Positions 1 through 5,476 of a DNA stretch of 5,551 nucleotides are shown in pieces. The position numbers and the translations under genes are program-made. The stretch is from an uncultured Ruminococcus sp. (GTDB lineage Bacteria > Bacillota > Clostridia > Oscillospirales > Ruminococcaceae): assembly GCA_900319195.1 (NCBI GenBank), contig ONNL01000166.1, positions 1 to 5,551 of the forward strand, written 5' to 3'. The notes under the pieces were generated by a model, which was given only the letters and a program-made list of their open reading frames with translations, had not been told where the DNA came from and searched no databases. The number at the start of each line of letters is the position of its first letter. Position 1 is the first letter of the stretch.

Positions 1-758
1 GCTGTAAAGGTCACGGTCTGAGTGTACAGTCCCGTTATCTTCCCCATTGCGTGATGAATTGTGGTGTGTCCCTTGTCGTCACCGACGACTCCGCTTATCA
101 GCATAGTCCCCTCCGGTACAAAGTCCCCGACCTTGTGCATGAGCTGACCGTCGTGCACCGACACCGAGGTTATCACCGCGTCCCTCGACGAGACAACATT
201 GCACGGGACACGCTCGCTCATCATCTCGGGCTTCGGGACTATCTCCGTAAGCTCGACCACGAGCCTGCTGCCCGTATGCCTCATGCCTACCCACGAAATG
301 CCGTCCACATACAGCCGCAGAGCAGTCTCACAGCGGTCAAAGTCGATACTCCCCATAGGAGTGCCCTTCGTAACTCCGAGAGCGGCAAGCTCTGAAATGA
401 CAGCCTCGTCCGTAACATTGGTGTTGCCGATAACGTCGATAGTCACCACCACATTCGAGAAATAGACCGTCATCACAAATGCGGCGAGCGCTCCTATCAG
501 CAGACCTATCCGCAGCCTGTACCGCCTGAGCTTCGCGGAGAGCGTCTCGTACTCCGCATATTCAAGCTCAACGCTGTGCTTCTCCGCAAGCTCACGTATC
601 GCCCCGAGGTCGCGTCGGTATATCTCGGCATAGTAGACTCCGCCGCTGCAATACTGACCGAAGCAGCAGAGATGTCCCGAATGTATCGCGTTGATGAATC
701 CGTAGATGTTACGTCCCCGAGCGTTTATCCTCACTCTGCCCCTTATCCGGTCCTTCAT
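1..758 (-). CDS. yqfD: Sporulation protein YqfD (SpoIV-like), 3' end missing
   Basis: Reading the minus strand from the ATG at 758-756 gives 252 uninterrupted codons before the window edge, so the C-terminus is cut off. Seen: a basic N-terminal cytoplasmic part (about residues 1-82), one membrane segment at about 84-104 (IGLLIGALAAFVMTVYF core), then an extracytoplasmic part beginning VVTIDVIGNTNVTDEAV, a small POTRA-like beta-alpha fold followed by the SWVGMRHTGSRLVVELTE stretch. This order is typical of YqfD, a membrane protein of the mother-cell sigma-E sporulation regulon in Bacillus; its biochemical role is not settled. The start is supported by a strong Shine-Dalgarno (AAAGGAG, 767-773) 8 nt upstream, lying inside yqfC. 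The 50-nt overlap with yqfC suggests translational coupling in one operon. In Bacillus the next gene is phoH; here that region lies outside the window. Confidence 0.92.
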   Translation of the reverse strand, partial: MKDRIRGRVRINARGRNIYGFINAIHSGHLCCFGQYCSGGVYYAEIYRRDLGAIRELAEKHSVELEYAEYETLSAKLRRYRLRIGLLIGALAAFVMTVYFSNVVVTIDVIGNTNVTDEAVISELAALGVTKGTPMGSIDFDRCETALRLYVDGISWVGMRHTGSRLVVELTEIVPKPEMMSERVPCNVVSSRDAVITSVSVHDGQLMHKVGDFVPEGTMLISGVVGDDKGHTTIHHAMGKITGLYTQTVTFT

Positions 759-1017
759 TCCGAGCGCTCCTTTCGATGAATTCTATCTGTGTTATCCTGC
801 CGCGTATGATGAGTCCGCCCGTCCGGAAGTCCTCGGCGCGCAGACCGCTCCCCCATACGTGAATGCTCATGCCGCACGAGACCACGCTGATGTAAACGTC
901 GTTGTACTCCTCAATGCGCCTGCAATTTTCAATGAGCATCTCGCGGTTGCAGTCAAGATGCATCTGCGGCGTGAGATAAAAGAGCTCACTTGCCTTGTCT
1001 TTTATTTTGCCGAACAA
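709..1017 (-). CDS. yqfC: Sporulation protein YqfC
   Basis: This small protein has 102 residues. The segments MLIENCRRIEEYNDVYI (about 27-43) and GGLIIRGRITQIEFIE (about 67-82) follow the beta-rich pattern of YqfC, a short soluble protein usually encoded just before yqfD and controlled by sigma-E in Bacillus. Its molecular function is unknown. The start must be a TTG (1017-1015). Upstream in this frame the codons run back to a TAA with no ATG or GTG, the first internal Met is residue 19, and a GGAG sits 7 nt before the TTG. The family normally ends close to the IEF motif. Here about 20 extra polar residues (RSARNEGPDKGQ...) follow, most of them encoded in the 50 nt shared with yqfD, so the tail may be a by-product of the overlap. 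Identity rests on both sequence pattern and the yqfC-yqfD order. Confidence 0.9.
   Translation of the reverse strand: MFGKIKDKASELFYLTPQMHLDCNREMLIENCRRIEEYNDVYISVVSCGMSIHVWGSGLRAEDFRTGGLIIRGRITQIEFIERSARNEGPDKGQSEDKRSGT
767..773 (-). promoter_or_regulatory. Ribosome binding site of yqfD inside yqfC
   Basis: The minus strand reads AAAGGAG, 8 nt before the yqfD ATG. It decides the yqfD start and lies within the last codons of yqfC, so ribosomes finishing yqfC would pass over it, consistent with coupled translation. Confidence 0.75.
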
Positions 1018-1191
1018 TATATCACTCCGTTCAAAATCATTTACTTATATGAGTTTGTGCACTTTATCGGGGGAAACACCTCTCAAAACGGTCTCTCTCA
1101 ATAAAATATACAGGCTCATATATGGGTATCGCAAATGTTGATATAATCATAAATCTTCACTTTCCATAATATGATATACAGGGTGATGAAT
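1018..1191. other. Divergent intergenic region yqfC / ylbJ
   Basis: These AT-rich 174 bp separate the divergently oriented yqfC and ylbJ starts. No tRNA-like or protein-coding content was seen. It should hold the promoters of both sporulation units. A perfect TATAAT with an upstream TG (1139-1147) faces ylbJ. No convincing sigma-E pair of boxes could be placed by eye for either direction; CATATAAG on the minus strand (1051-1044) resembles a sigma-E -10 box but lacks a well-spaced -35 box. Confidence 0.6.
1139..1147 (+). promoter_or_regulatory. Candidate extended -10 promoter of ylbJ
   Basis: TGATATAAT matches the extended -10 form TGnTATAAT exactly. The position where a -35 box would lie (about 1119-1124) does not resemble TTGACA. 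Initiation would fall near 1154, leaving a leader of about 38 nt before the ATG at 1192. A vegetative-type promoter would be unexpected for a sigma-E gene, and TATAAT arises easily in AT-rich DNA, so this is tentative. Confidence 0.35.
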
Positions 1192-2289
1192 ATGCGAAAA
1201 AAATTATCCGCAGCAGCAAAAGCCGCAGTCATTCTACCGGCTGCGGCTTTCTGCTTTATAAAGACGGACGCGGTAAAGGACGCCGTCCGCGAGGCTGTTT
1301 ACAGGTGTCTCGAGACTGTGATACCCTCGCTGTATGCCATGCTGATAGTCTCGGGGATAATAGTCAGGAGCGGCATACACACAAAAATGCCGAGACCTCT
1401 GCGGAGCTTCGGCAGGGCGGTATTCGGCATGGAGGGCGGAGTCTTTCCGATATTCCTGTTTTCCGTTTTCGCAGGCTATCCCGTCGGAGCGAAAATGCTC
1501 TGCACCGAGGCGGAATGCGGACACCTCTCAAAGCGCCGCGCAGAGCTCCTCTCGGGAGTATGCTTCGGGGCTGGTCCCGCATTTATTTTCGGGTGCATTT
1601 CGGGACAACTCTACGGCTCGTCCGCAGCAGGCAGGGTGATACTCCTCTGCACAGTCGGGACTGACATTCTCCTTGCACTTGCGCTCAGATTTTTCCCCGA
1701 CAAAAAAGCGAAGGCAGAGACAGCTCCCCACTTTCGCTTTGACGGCAATATGTTCACGGACTGCGTTTCCTCAGCAGGCAGGCTCATGCTCGGGATATGC
1801 TTCATGATAGCGGCATTTGCAGTCCTTTCGGCAATGCTCACGTACACGGGAGCGGCTCACAAAGCAGGTGAGGTCACAGCTCATCTCACGGGACTTGCGC
1901 CCGAGGTCTCCGAGCAGCTCATTGCGGCATTTCTCGACGTAACAGCCCTTAGCGGACTCCCGAAAAACGATTACTCCCTCCTGCCCTTCTTGTGTGCACT
2001 GACCTCATTTGGCGGAGTCTGCGTGCTGTTTCAGGCGGCAGCGGCAGTCTCGGGGAAGCTCTCCGTGAAGCCGCTTGTGATAATGCGTCTCGCCGCCGCT
2101 GTGATAAGCTTTTTCATGTGCAGGGCGGTAATGCCTTTCATGCTGCAAAACGTCACGGTCTCAGCCTCGTCCGTAAGCGTGCACAGTGAGAGGTCGCCCG
2201 TGCCGTCGGTAATGCTGCTGCTCATGACGCTCATGGTACTCAGCAGTTACTCGCTCGTATCGGCGTCGAGGACTACCGAGAGCTCATAA
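1192..2289 (+). CDS. ylbJ: Sporulation integral membrane protein YlbJ/SpoVV family
   Basis: The product has 365 residues and is very hydrophobic, with roughly eight or more membrane segments. Family marks seen: SVFAGYPVGAKM (91-102), CFGAGPAFIFG (124-134), TSFGGVCVLFQ (271-281) and a final membrane segment PSVMLLLMTLMVL (338-350). The GYPVGAK and GP-FI motifs are characteristic of YlbJ and relatives of the nucleoside-recognition (Gate) fold. In Bacillus, YlbJ (SpoVV) is made in the mother cell and is needed to move dipicolinic acid across the outer forespore membrane; that role here is inference. I chose ATG 1192 (MRKKL) because AGGGTGA (1180-1186) sits 5 nt before it. An in-frame ATG at 1171 lacks a ribosome site. 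After the last membrane segment, about 15 residues extend into DNA antisense to the neighbouring transporter gene. A paralogous YlbJ-like transporter cannot be excluded. Confidence 0.85.
   Translation: MRKKLSAAAKAAVILPAAAFCFIKTDAVKDAVREAVYRCLETVIPSLYAMLIVSGIIVRSGIHTKMPRPLRSFGRAVFGMEGGVFPIFLFSVFAGYPVGAKMLCTEAECGHLSKRRAELLSGVCFGAGPAFIFGCISGQLYGSSAAGRVILLCTVGTDILLALALRFFPDKKAKAETAPHFRFDGNMFTDCVSSAGRLMLGICFMIAAFAVLSAMLTYTGAAHKAGEVTAHLTGLAPEVSEQLIAAFLDVTALSGLPKNDYSLLPFLCALTSFGGVCVLFQAAAAVSGKLSVKPLVIMRLAAAVISFFMCRAVMPFMLQNVTVSASSVSVHSERSPVPSVMLLLMTLMVLSSYSLVSASRTTESS
1219..1250 (+). repeat. Perfect 10-bp inverted repeat in the 5' coding part of ylbJ
   Basis: AAAGCCGCAG (1219-1228) and CTGCGGCTTT (1241-1250) are exact reverse complements; adding T1229-G1240 (wobble) and C1230-G1239 gives a 12-bp stem with an 8-nt loop. 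It begins 27 nt after the ylbJ start and is followed by CTGCTTTAT. It has the outline of an intrinsic terminator but lacks a clean U tract. It may simply reflect the Ala/Lys-rich N-terminal codons. Confidence 0.6.
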
Positions 2290-3353
2290 TTCGGGAATCG
2301 CTCCTTCACGTCGCCGAGAATGTGCTCATAGAGCGATTCGCGGTCGGGAGCGGAATAGTCGATAATAACGTCGAAGTGTATCTTCTTCTGCTCCTCATAC
2401 AGACTGAAGCCGTGCACCTGAAGCGCATACTGGTGGCGCATGACGATAGCAATTATCTCGTCGCGTATCTTCATGGCGTACTCGTTTTCGGTATCTACGG
2501 AGTAAATGCCTATGCCTGCGAGGACGACGTTGTGCTCCGCCATGACCTTTTCCGTTATCTCACGCTCAAGGACGGCAAGTCGGCTGACGGTCATTGTCTC
2601 AGGTATCTCGATATGCACCGAGCCTATCAGCATCGACGGACCATAGCTGTGCAGCACAAGGTCGTAAGCTCCCGTCACCTCGGGGAAATCGGTTATCGTC
2701 TTTTTTATCTTGTCGGCAAATCCGCTCTCGGTGCGCTCACCGAGAATGCGCGAAATGCTCTCGCGGAGCATATCAATGCCTGCCTTGATGATGACGAGTG
2801 AAATGACCGCACCGAGCCATGCCTCAGTGCTTATGCCGGTAGTCATAAAGAGGATAGCTGCGGCAAGAGTCGAGGCGGAGATAACTGCGTCGAGGAGAGC
2901 GTCCTTGCCCGAGCCGATGAGCGAGTCCGATTCAGCCTCCTCGCCCTTGCGCTTGACGTAGGTGCCGAGTATCACCTTCGTGATTATAGCCGCGACGAGT
3001 ATGACTATCGCAGCAGGCGAATAATCGGGGATCCGCGGCACAAGTATCTTCTTCACAGATTCACTCAGGGCGGTAACGCCTGCGTACAGGATTATGACCG
3101 CAACGGACACCGAGCTGATGTATTCGACCCTGCCGTGACCGAAGGGATGCTCCTTATCGGGCTTCTTTTCGGCAATTCGCGTGCCGATTATAGTTATTGC
3201 CGAGGATAGCGCGTCGCTCGTATTGTTCACTGCGTCGAGGACGATCGCAACGGAGCCTGCTATCACTCCCACGACCGCCTTGAATGCCGCAAGGAGAACA
3301 TTCGTGACTATGCCTATCACACTCGTCCTGATTATAATTTTTTCTCTGTTCAT
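2247..3353 (-). CDS. mntE: Cation diffusion facilitator transporter, probable Mn(II) efflux (MntE-like)
   Basis: The product has 368 residues. The N-terminal half (about 10-205) has six predicted membrane segments and the hallmark loop KPDKEHPFGHGRVEYIS (64-80). The metal-site residues are N43-xxx-D47 in segment 2 and D151-xxx-D155 in segment 5. Zinc carriers use HxxxD, and FieF uses DxxxD with HxxxD; Asn-Asp-Asp-Asp without His is the pattern described for pneumococcal MntE, a manganese exporter. Specificity here is inferred from these residues. The cytoplasmic part is long: one dimerisation-type domain (about 208-290) and a second similar alpha/beta stretch (about 300-365, IHFDVIIDYS), longer than the usual ~300-residue CDF but near MntE length. 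I chose ATG 3353: the longer reading frame to 3428 would contain the promoter, and family similarity begins at MNREKIIIRTS. The ribosome site AAAGGG (3370-3365) is 11 nt upstream, a rather long spacing. The 3' end overlaps ylbJ by 43 nt, tail to tail. Confidence 0.9.
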   Translation of the reverse strand: MNREKIIIRTSVIGIVTNVLLAAFKAVVGVIAGSVAIVLDAVNNTSDALSSAITIIGTRIAEKKPDKEHPFGHGRVEYISSVSVAVIILYAGVTALSESVKKILVPRIPDYSPAAIVILVAAIITKVILGTYVKRKGEEAESDSLIGSGKDALLDAVISASTLAAAILFMTTGISTEAWLGAVISLVIIKAGIDMLRESISRILGERTESGFADKIKKTITDFPEVTGAYDLVLHSYGPSMLIGSVHIEIPETMTVSRLAVLEREITEKVMAEHNVVLAGIGIYSVDTENEYAMKIRDEIIAIVMRHQYALQVHGFSLYEEQKKIHFDVIIDYSAPDRESLYEHILGDVKERFPNYELSVVLDADTSE

Positions 3354-3387
3354 TACCGAAGCCGCCCTTTCTTGTTTGCTTTTTTTA

Positions 3388-3416
3388 ATTATACAATATT
3401 TTATGGAAAATTGCAA
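3388..3416 (-). promoter_or_regulatory. Sigma-A-type promoter of the CDF transporter gene
   Basis: On the minus strand TTGCAA (3416-3411), a 17-bp spacer and a perfect TATAAT (3393-3388) form a good vegetative promoter. Initiation near 3381 gives a leader of about 28 nt. It excludes the in-frame upstream ATG at 3428 as the translation start. No yybP-ykoY-type manganese riboswitch was recognised; the leader is too short to hold one. Confidence 0.75.
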
Positions 3417-3458
3417 TAAAAATGTCACGGCTGATTTTAAATTTTGTTAGTATTCAAT

Positions 3459-3477
3459 AATCGCAAAATGCGCGATT
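3459..3477. repeat. Inverted repeat just upstream of the cellulase -35 box
   Basis: AATCGC (3459-3464) and GCGATT (3472-3477) are perfect reverse complements separated by 7 nt, ending 4 bp before the -35 hexamer of the cellulase promoter. The position suits an activator or repressor site. It lies between the two divergent promoters and could affect both. As a six-base repeat it could be chance. Confidence 0.4.
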
Positions 3478-3481
3478 TTCC

Positions 3482-3510
3482 TTGACTTTTCCGCGTTTAA
3501 ATGATACAAT
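3482..3510 (+). promoter_or_regulatory. Sigma-A-type promoter of the GH5 cellulase gene
   Basis: TTGACT (3482-3487), a 17-bp spacer and TACAAT (3505-3510), with TG one base before the -10 box (3502-3503), make a strong extended -10 promoter. Initiation is expected near 3517, giving a leader of about 50 nt. Confidence 0.8.
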
Positions 3511-3521
3511 ATTAGTAAATA

Positions 3522-3544
3522 CGGGTATGTTAGCACTATACCCG
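3522..3544 (+). promoter_or_regulatory. Inverted repeat in the cellulase leader: operator or 5' UTR hairpin
   Basis: CGGGTAT (3522-3528) and ATACCCG (3538-3544) are perfect reverse complements around a 9-nt centre, with a further possible G-U pair. The repeat begins about 5 bases after the predicted transcription start and ends 10 bases before the GAGGGA ribosome site (3555-3560). It is well placed either as a repressor operator blocking transcription or as a stabilising leader hairpin. No specific regulator can be named. Confidence 0.55.
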
Positions 3545-3566
3545 AAAAACGAGAGAGGGAATTATT

Positions 3567-5429
3567 ATGAACAAATTTTTCAAAGCGGCGGTATCCGCAG
3601 TCTCGGCTGCTGCACTTGTGATCTCGGGAATGCCCGCAGGTCTCGGCGCACCCGTACTCAGCACACAGGCTGTTGATACCAACAACGACGACTGGCTTCA
3701 CGCAGAGGGAAGCCGTCTTTATGACATGAACGGCAATGAGGTCTGGCTCACAGGCGCAAACTGGTTCGGTCTCAACTGCTCTGAGAGGTGTCCGCACTAT
3801 CTCTGGAGCGCAGACTGCGACGACCTGCTTCGTGAGGTCGCAGACAGGGGTATAAACGTTATCCGTTTCCCTGTTTCAACAGAGGTCCTCTATGAGTGGC
3901 AGAACGGTCTGGATGGACCTGTTTCGGGCGGCGGACTTCAGGCAGCCTACAATCCTCCGACGGATCAGGTCGGTGAGGACGGATCTGTCACCAAGGCAGG
4001 AACCTACGGCAGCATCAATAAGGAATTCGTTGAGGCTGACGGTCAAACTCACGTAACATCAGAAAAGGCTTTCGATATTATCCTTGCAAAGTGCAAGAAG
4101 TACGGCATAAAGGCATTCATCGACGTGCACAGCCCTCACGCTGACAACTCGGGTCACGTCTATAACCTCTGGTACGGCAAGGAGATGAACGACCACCCCG
4201 AAATTACGGTCACAACTGATATGTGGATAGACACTCTTACATGGGTGGCTGATAAATACAAGAACGACGATACAGTCCTCGGCTTCGACCTCAAGAATGA
4301 GCCTCACGGAAAGGGTCAGGAGGGCGACGCTGCTGCAAAGTGGGACGGCTCCACCGACGAGAACAACTGGGCTTATGCTGCAACAAAATGTGCGGAGTCC
4401 ATTCTCAGCGTAAATCCTCATGCACTCATCATGGTAGAGGGCGTTGAGCAGTCACTCAGCGGCGCTCAGGCAGGCGACTACTGGGGAATCGCTGACAGAC
4501 GTGACAATTCACCTTACATCGGAGCATGGTGGGGCGGTAACTTCCGCGGCGCAAGAGATAACCCCATCGTACCCAAGCAGGGCACAAGTCAGATAGTTTA
4601 TTCACCTCACGATTACGGTCCGTCTGTTTACAATCAGACATGGTTCGATAAGGACTTCAACGAGCAGACTCTCCTTGATGACTACTGGTACGAGACATGG
4701 GCATACATCAACAAAGAGGAGATCGGTCCCGAGCTTATCGGTGAGTGGGGCGGTCACATGGACGGCGCTGAGAACCAGAAGTGGATGACTCTTCTCCGCG
4801 ACTATATGATAAAGCACCACATCAACCACACCTTCTGGTGCCTGAATACAAACTCGGGCGATACAGGCGGACTCTGGGCAGGCTTCTCATACAACCTGAA
4901 CGATGCTTCGGATACGAGCAACGGAACTACTATCACATGGGAAGAGGACAAGTACGCTCTTATGGAGGAGGCCCTCTGGCAGACTCTCGACAGCGGAAAG
5001 TACATCGGTCTTGACCACCAGATCCCGCTCGGCATAAACGGCACAGGTCTTTCACTCAACGAGTTCTACTCGAGCTACGCTTCAACAGAGGGAAGCAACC
5101 TCGACGGCGGTACAAAGGCAAACGGTCAGCCTGTTACAACAGATGCTGACCAGCCTGTTACAACTACAACAGCAAAGACTCCCGTTACTACTACGACTAC
5201 AGCACCCGATACAGACGTTATCTGGGGCGACGCTAACGACGACGGAACTGTTTCAGTTGCAGACCCGACTCTTATCATGCAGGCGGCAGCAAATCCGAAC
5301 GTTTATAAGGTGACAAATGCAAAGGCTGCGGACGTTACGGGCGGCAGCGACGGAGTCACCTCCGCGGACGCTCTCGTTATCCAACAGTACCTCGCAGCTC
5401 CCGAGGATATAAAGCTCCCTGTTGACTAA
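3567..5429 (+). CDS. Secreted GH5 endoglucanase with C-terminal dockerin
   Basis: The 620-residue pre-protein should cut internal beta-1,4-glucan bonds outside the cell. Seen: signal peptide (K3, K6, hydrophobic 7-28; likely cleavage after STQA, residue 35); GH5 barrel (about 42-490) beginning SRLYDMNGNEVWLTGANWFGLN; Thr/Pro-rich linker (about 515-550); dockerin (551-620). The eight residues conserved across GH5 are present: R100, H188, N244, E245 (acid/base, in KNEPHG), H348, Y350, E393 (nucleophile, in IGEWGG) and W424. The YSPHDYGPSVYNQTWF and FW-LN-NSGDTGG stretches resemble the Acidothermus E1 group (GH5_1). Dockerin loop 1 is canonical (D555, N557, D559, S563, D566); loop 2 (589-601) is one residue longer than usual. 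The dockerin implies attachment to a scaffoldin cohesin. No carbohydrate-binding module is present. ATG 3567 follows GAGGGA by 6 nt. It is apparently transcribed alone. Xyloglucan or mannan activity cannot be excluded from sequence. Confidence 0.95.
   Translation: MNKFFKAAVSAVSAAALVISGMPAGLGAPVLSTQAVDTNNDDWLHAEGSRLYDMNGNEVWLTGANWFGLNCSERCPHYLWSADCDDLLREVADRGINVIRFPVSTEVLYEWQNGLDGPVSGGGLQAAYNPPTDQVGEDGSVTKAGTYGSINKEFVEADGQTHVTSEKAFDIILAKCKKYGIKAFIDVHSPHADNSGHVYNLWYGKEMNDHPEITVTTDMWIDTLTWVADKYKNDDTVLGFDLKNEPHGKGQEGDAAAKWDGSTDENNWAYAATKCAESILSVNPHALIMVEGVEQSLSGAQAGDYWGIADRRDNSPYIGAWWGGNFRGARDNPIVPKQGTSQIVYSPHDYGPSVYNQTWFDKDFNEQTLLDDYWYETWAYINKEEIGPELIGEWGGHMDGAENQKWMTLLRDYMIKHHINHTFWCLNTNSGDTGGLWAGFSYNLNDASDTSNGTTITWEEDKYALMEEALWQTLDSGKYIGLDHQIPLGINGTGLSLNEFYSSYASTEGSNLDGGTKANGQPVTTDADQPVTTTTAKTPVTTTTTAPDTDVIWGDANDDGTVSVADPTLIMQAAANPNVYKVTNAKAADVTGGSDGVTSADALVIQQYLAAPEDIKLPVD
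5127..5164 (+). repeat. Direct repeat in the cellulase linker
   Basis: CAGCCTGTTACAAC occurs at 5127-5140 and again at 5151-5164, a 24-bp (8-codon) period encoding QPVTT twice, followed by further ACT/ACA threonine codons. It is consistent with growth of the linker by duplication and may vary in length between strains. Confidence 0.75.
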
Positions 5430-5476
5430 TAACAAATATAATAGTTTACACGTATTTATTCGGGGGAAAACTTTGT

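Noticed and set aside
51..395. Plus-strand reading frames in 51-779 as genes
   Set aside because: They are antisense to yqfD, whose minus-strand translation is continuous and family-like. The plus-strand products are low-complexity and lack ribosome sites.
1044..1051. CATATAAG on the minus strand as a sigma-E -10 box for yqfC
   Set aside because: It is one mismatch from the CATAYAAT form, but the only -35-like sequence (GATAAA) is about 11 bp away, shorter than the usual ~14 bp spacing. Not strong enough to annotate.
1063..1077. TTTATCGGGGGAAA, echoed by TTTATTCGGGGGAAA at 5455-5469, as a dispersed repeat
   Set aside because: The similarity covers about 15 bases and the flanks do not match, so chance is likely. 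A genome-wide count would be needed to revive it.
1171..1191. Upstream in-frame ATG at 1171 as the ylbJ start
   Set aside because: It has no ribosome binding site, whereas the ATG at 1192 is preceded by AGGGTGA at suitable spacing and begins a typical basic-then-hydrophobic N-terminus.
2322..2801. Plus-strand 159-codon reading frame antisense to the CDF transporter
   Set aside because: It lies entirely within a well-supported transporter gene, shows no recognisable domain and has no convincing ribosome site.
3354..3428. 25-residue N-terminal extension of the CDF transporter to the ATG at 3428
   Set aside because: The extension would be encoded across the -35 and -10 boxes of its own promoter, and family similarity starts at MNREKIIIRTS.
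4059..4421. Minus-strand 120-codon reading frame within the cellulase gene
   Set aside because: The opposite strand encodes the GH5 catalytic core, including the acid/base glutamate. The antisense product resembles no family.
5422..5442. TTGACT followed by TATAAT as a promoter after the cellulase stop codon
   Set aside because: The hexamers are only 9 bp apart instead of about 17, and no -35 box exists at correct spacing to the TATAAT.
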